A stretch of 17,574 bases of DNA, from positions 1-17,574 of the forward strand of contig JAODNB010000011.1 in assembly GCA_025464795.1 (NCBI GenBank), given 5' to 3'. Numbering within the stretch: position 1 is the stretch's first letter; the number at the start of each line of letters is the position of its first letter. Position numbers and translations under genes: made by a program. This DNA is from Frankiales bacterium (GTDB taxonomy: Bacteria > Actinomycetota > Actinomycetes > Mycobacteriales > SCTD01). The notes under the pieces are model-generated. The model saw only the letters and a list, made by a program, of their open reading frames with translations, was not told the origin of the DNA and did no database searches. Positions 13,763-17,574 of the stretch are shown here, one piece after another.

Positions 13763-14434
13763 GTGGAACACACTAGCGGAGTTGGCGTCCTGGACAAAGC
13801 CGTCCTCGTCCTGGACGCGGTCCAGGCGGGAGCGCACTCCCTCGCGGCCCTCACCGAGGCGACCGGGTTGTCACGTGCCACCGCGCACCGGCTCGCCGTG
13901 GCTCTGGAGGTGCACCTGTTCCTCGCGCGCGAGGGTGACGGCCGGTGGAAGCCCGGTCCGCGACTGGCCGCCGCGGGGACGGACTCGTTGCTCGACCGCG
14001 CCGCCCCCGTGCTGGCGCGGCTGCGGGACGTCACCGGGGAGAGCGCACAGCTGTACCGGCGCCAGGGCGACCAGCGCCTGTGCGTGGCTGCCGCAGACCT
14101 GGGCAGCGGCCTGCGCGACACCGTCCCGGTGGGTGCGCTGCTGCCCATGTCGGCCGGTTCTGCGGCGCAGGTGCTGCTGGCCTTCACCGGAGGCGAACCA
14201 CCCACGGGTGCGCCGTTCACCGAGCGAACCCTTGCCGAGGTGCGCCGCCGGGGCTGGGCCCACTCGGTCGGCGAGCGCGAGTCAGGGGTCGCCTCCGTCT
14301 CCGCGCCGGTCTTCGGACCCGACGGCCGCCTGATCGGCGCCGTCAGCGTCTCGGGCCCGCTCGAGCGGCTCACCCGTCAGCCCGGTCGGCTCCACGCGGC
14401 TGCCGTCCTCACCGCGGCGAAGGAGCTGTCCTGA
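13763..14434 (+). CDS. ndgR: IclR-family transcriptional regulator, NdgR-like
   Basis: 223 residues. The N-terminal winged helix-turn-helix runs about residues 7-65, with 'SLAALTEATGLSRATAHRLAVALE' pattern as recognition region. The C-terminal effector domain has 'LRDVTGESAQLYRRQGDQRLCVAAADLGSGLRDTVPVG' pattern and 'REPGVASVSAP'-like 'RESGVASVSAPVFGP'. The close likeness, including the opening 'SGVGVLDKAVLVL', is to NdgR of Streptomyces and LtbR of Corynebacterium, which regulate leuCD and amino-acid genes and sit divergent to leuC as here. I place the start at GTG 13763, matching that family start; an ATG at 13724 overlaps leuC and adds unrelated residues. The effector is not known from sequence. 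Confidence 0.92.
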   Translation: MEHTSGVGVLDKAVLVLDAVQAGAHSLAALTEATGLSRATAHRLAVALEVHLFLAREGDGRWKPGPRLAAAGTDSLLDRAAPVLARLRDVTGESAQLYRRQGDQRLCVAAADLGSGLRDTVPVGALLPMSAGSAAQVLLAFTGGEPPTGAPFTERTLAEVRRRGWAHSVGERESGVASVSAPVFGPDGRLIGAVSVSGPLERLTRQPGRLHAAAVLTAAKELS

Positions 14435-14443
14435 GGGGCCAAC

Positions 14444-14463
14444 GACCGCCCGAGCGGGTGGTC
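14444..14463 (+). terminator. Weak terminator after the IclR gene
   Basis: GACCGCCC (14444-14451) and GGGTGGTC (14456-14463) pair over 8 bp with one G-T wobble and a GAGC loop, ten bases after the stop; ATCAGCTTTCG follows. The rest of the interval to 14573 shows no recognised feature apart from the ribosome-binding site of the next gene. Confidence 0.5.
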
Positions 14464-14573
14464 ATCAGCTTTCGCTAGGACTAGCTCAAAACGGTCACTT
14501 CGGACGATGCGGTCATGCGGGCATCAACGCGACGGTGAGGGAGTCCCGCTCCCCGCGATCCGGAGGCTCTCCC

Positions 14574-14792
14574 GTGACCAGCACCGTGGCTCATCCCGTC
14601 GACGTCATCTCGAACGACGCGCCCGTCACCATCCCGTTCCCGCGTACCCCCGACATGGACTGGCCCGGAGACTCACCTGTCGTCCACGTGCCCGCTGCGC
14701 TGATGCTCGCGGCAACAGGTCGCTGCTCCTGCGACAACTGCCTGGACGGCTTCGTCCGACTGCTCGCGCGCAGCAGGATGCGCGCGGTCTGA
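14574..14792 (+). CDS. Unrecognised 72-residue protein with a C-x-C-x-x-C motif
   Basis: I do not recognise this family. GTG at 14574 is preceded by GGAGG (14561-14565 region) with about seven bases spacing, a good ribosome-binding site that decides the start; the frame is open further upstream without signal. Codons are strongly G/C at third positions as in neighbouring genes. The product has a Pro/Asp-rich N-terminal half ('FPRTPDMDWPGDSPVVHVP') and an Ala/Leu helix followed by 'GRCSCDNCLDGFVRLLARSR'. The three cysteines in C-x-C-x-x-C could bind a metal or be redox-active, which is inference. There is no signal peptide. It lies between the IclR gene and the convergent tRNA terminator. Confidence 0.6.
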   Translation: MTSTVAHPVDVISNDAPVTIPFPRTPDMDWPGDSPVVHVPAALMLAATGRCSCDNCLDGFVRLLARSRMRAV

Positions 14793-14842
14793 GCTGGCGG
14801 ACCTCGGACTCGAGGTGTCACTCGTCAGGGCAGAAGTACCAA

Positions 14843-14870
14843 TGGCCCACCGTCGAACGACGGTAGGCCA
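14843..14870 (-). terminator. Terminator of the tRNA transcript
   Basis: On the minus strand TGGCCTACCGTC, loop GTTC, then GACGGTGGGCCA form a 12-bp stem with one U-G wobble (14870-14843), followed by TTGGTACTTCT. On the plus strand the same position is a C-A mismatch, so the hairpin favours the tRNA direction. It starts 23 bases after the tRNA-Glu 3' end. Confidence 0.75.
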
Positions 14871-14892
14871 CTGATCTCACAGGACTTCGATG

Positions 14893-14965
14893 TGACCCCA
14901 GCGGGATTCGAACCCGCGCTGCCGCCGTGAGAGGGCGGTGTCCTAGGCCTCTAGACGATGGGGCC
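14893..14965 (-). tRNA. tRNA-Glu (anticodon CUC)
   Basis: A complete 73-base cloverleaf. The 7-bp acceptor is GGCCCCA with TGGGGTC (one G-U), discriminator A. The D-arm follows TC; the anticodon stem CCGCC/GGCGG holds loop CTCTCAC with anticodon CTC; the T-arm is GCGGG, TTCGAAT, CCCGC. The 3' CCA is not encoded. G1-C72 pairs, unlike the neighbouring tRNA-Gln. It is transcribed after tRNA-Gln toward a hairpin terminator, close to gltX, whose enzyme charges it. Confidence 0.97.
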
Positions 14966-14977
14966 TTGCTATGAAGT

Positions 14978-15004
14978 TGTCCTACTCCGCTGGACCACGC
15001 GGGC
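14978..15004 (-). other. Possible tRNA 5'-half remnant between two tRNAs
   Basis: On the minus strand GCCCGCG is followed by TG, then GTCC, a 9-base loop AGCGGAGTA and GGAC: a 4-bp D-stem with the A14, G18-G19 and A21 of a canonical D-loop at the right distance from a 7-base acceptor-like strand. After this no anticodon stem, T-arm or matching 3' acceptor strand can be found before tRNA-Glu begins. It may be a decayed tRNA, or a chance processing element in the spacer. Confidence 0.35.
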
Positions 15005-15010
15005 ACTGCG

Positions 15011-15082
15011 CTGGGGTACCTGGACTCGAACCAAGACTAACGGAACCAGAAACCGTCGGGCTGCCAATTACCCCATACCCCA
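15011..15082 (-). tRNA. tRNA-Gln (anticodon CUG)
   Basis: A complete 72-base cloverleaf. The acceptor TGGGGTA pairs with TACCCCA, giving U1-A72, and the discriminator is G. The D-stem is GGGT/GCCC, with G18-G19. The anticodon loop TTCTGGT shows anticodon CTG; the stem ACGG(T)/(T)CCGT has a T-T opposition at positions 31-39. The T-arm is CTTGG, TTCGAGT, CCAGG. No CCA is encoded. U1-A72 is the pair that marks tRNA-Gln for transamidation in bacteria lacking glutaminyl-tRNA synthetase. It lies 42 bases downstream of gltX. Confidence 0.97.
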
Positions 15083-15124
15083 TGGTGAAGCGGTGACAAT
15101 GCTAGCGGAAACCACGCGCGGCTC

Positions 15125-16572
<1,448 letters not shown>

Positions 16573-16576
<4 letters not shown>

Positions 16577-17355
16577 GCGCGAGCGACCACGGGGTTGGTG
16601 AGCGGACCGATGCCCTCGATGAGGACGGTGACGGCATTGCCCGCGACGAGCGGCCCGACGCCGGCCGGGGTACCGGTGAGGATGACATCGCCGGGGAGCA
16701 GCGTCATGAAGGCCGTCACCCACTCGATGATGGCGGGGATGTCGTGGATGAGAGACGAGGTCCTCTCGTCCTGGCGGACCTCGCCGTCGACGGCGCACTG
16801 CACCGCGACGTCCTGAGCAGGCAGCTCGGTCTCGACCCACGGGCCGATCGGGCAGAACGAGTCGTGGCTCTTGCCGCGGGTCCACTGGCCGTCGTGCTTC
16901 TGGTGGTCGCGTGCGGTCACGTCGTTGCCGCAGGTGTACCCGAGGATCACGTCGTGGGCGCGCTCGCGCGGCACCTCGCGGCACAGCCGGCCGATGACGA
17001 TCCCGAGCTCGGCCTCGTGGTCGACGCGCGTGGAGTTGCGCGGCAGCACGATCGGGTCCCCGGGACCGATGACCGACGTCGACGGCTTGAGGAACACGAC
17101 CGGGTCCTCGGGCGTCGGCTGGCCCATCTCCGCGATGTGGTCGGCGTAGTTCTTGCCGATGCACACGACCTTGGACGGCAGGACCGGGGCGAGCAGCCGT
17201 ACGGCGGTCAGCGGGTGCTGCACGCCGGTGAACACGAGCGGGGCGAAGGGGTGCCCAGCGACCGCGTTGACGACGAGGTCAGCGGGGTCGCTCCCGGGCC
17301 CCTCGATGACCCCGAAGGAGACCTCGCCGTTGACGGCGTAACGAGCGATGCGCAT
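16573..17355 (-). CDS. Fumarylacetoacetate-hydrolase (FAH) family protein
   Basis: 260 residues. The C-terminal FAH domain begins near 'KVVCIGKNYADHIAEMG' (62-78), with the metal ligands in 'DHEAELGIVIG' (two Glu) and 'GNDVTARD' (Asp) and the lysine in 'RGKSHDSFCPIGPW'; 'ILTGTPAGVGPL' closes the fold. Members are hydrolases, isomerases or decarboxylases acting on 2-oxo acids or acylpyruvates, often with Mg or Mn; the substrate is not evident. The ATG lies 10 bases after the permease stop without a clear Shine-Dalgarno. Its stop overlaps gltX (ATGA), so a catabolic-type enzyme is coupled to a tRNA synthetase, an arrangement I recall from other actinobacteria. Confidence 0.9.
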
Positions 17356-17365
17356 GGGGGCGAGG

Positions 17366-17574
17366 CTACCCGCGGACGAGCAGGGTGATGGCGACGGCGA
17401 CCCCGCCGACGACGACGGCTGCGCGCACGAGTGCCGAGGGCAGCCTGCGCGCCAGGCCGACGCCCACGGTCGCGCCGAGCACCGCCCCGAGGGCGAGCAC
17501 ACCGGCCGCGAGCCAGTCGACGTGGCCGGTGACGACGAAGATCAGCGCCCCGACGAGGTTGATGACGAGCGACA
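17366..17574 (-). CDS. TauE/SafE (TSUP)-family membrane permease, C-terminal part
   Basis: The last 68 or so residues of a frame open to the window end. It is strongly hydrophobic: 'LVINLVGALIFVVTGHVDW', a glycine-rich helix 'LAAGVLALGAVLGATVGVG', the basic loop 'LARRLPSALVRAAVVV' and a final helix before a TAG stop. A conserved Asn, the 'G.V.W..A' step, a Gly-rich helix and an RLP loop are the usual C-terminal half-repeat of sulfite exporter TauE/SafE permeases. The substrate cannot be told. It precedes the FAH-family gene by 10 bases and is probably in one operon with it and gltX. The N-terminal part lies outside the window. Confidence 0.75.
   Translation of the reverse strand, partial: SLVINLVGALIFVVTGHVDWLAAGVLALGAVLGATVGVGLARRLPSALVRAAVVVGGVAVAITLLVRG

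Overview
The window is about 17.6 kb of high-GC DNA. It is densely packed, most genes lie on the minus strand, GTG starts are common, and many neighbours overlap by four bases (ATGA or GTGA). Gene content and order fit a chromosomal housekeeping segment of an actinobacterium: gltX, an NdgR-type IclR regulator, leuC, leuD, a lysine-tailed HU protein, a CofC/FbiD enzyme of F420 synthesis, plsC, gpsA, thiL, C+ rpmB, a DAK/FakA-type kinase and recG. From memory this order resembles Streptomyces. I cannot name the genus. There is no phage, transposon, CRISPR or foreign-looking segment.

Layout, left to right. 1-2386 (minus): start of recG, cut by the window edge, preceded in its operon by a DhaL-domain kinase. 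2504-3098 (plus): rpmB and a cold-shock protein with a structured leader, then a strong bidirectional terminator. 3155-3899: a gamma-carbonic-anhydrase-like protein (minus) and a 59-residue SPOR-like small protein (plus). 3896-6335 (minus): thiL, thiD and an ECHDC3-like crotonase, all linked by ATGA overlaps. 6369-7042 (plus): a stand-alone Lrp/AsnC ligand-binding domain and a DUF3515 lipoprotein. 7035-9936 (minus): plsC, gpsA and a Cys/Met-metabolism PLP enzyme, again joined by ATGA overlaps. 10027-10838 (plus): cofC and a tiny cold-shock-like protein, ending at a perfect 14-bp hairpin. 10892-11473 (minus): HU with a long Ala/Lys/Pro tail. 11726-13725 (minus): leuC-leuD, divergent from the ndgR-like gene (13763-14434, plus), with a small palindrome between. 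14574-14792 (plus): an unrecognised 72-residue protein with a C-x-C-x-x-C motif. 14893-15082 (minus): tRNA-Gln(CUG), a possible tRNA remnant, tRNA-Glu(CUC) and a terminator. 15125-17574 (minus): a TauE/SafE-type permease (partial), a fumarylacetoacetate-hydrolase-family enzyme and gltX.

Together these genes serve translation (L28, GluRS, two tRNAs), nucleoid and RNA chaperoning (HU, CspA), phospholipid synthesis (PlsC, GpsA), thiamine diphosphate synthesis (ThiD, ThiL), leucine synthesis and its regulator, F420 synthesis and DNA repair (RecG). I see no clear new multi-gene system. The points most worth following are the crotonase lacking both catalytic glutamates in the thiamine operon, the cold-shock-like protein coupled to cofC, the csp leader with mutually exclusive hairpins, the tRNA fragment between two tRNAs, the large palindrome between leuD and hup, and the small cysteine-motif protein. 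No gene-free stretch exceeds 300 bases; the longest, 11474-11725, holds the hup promoter region and the palindrome.
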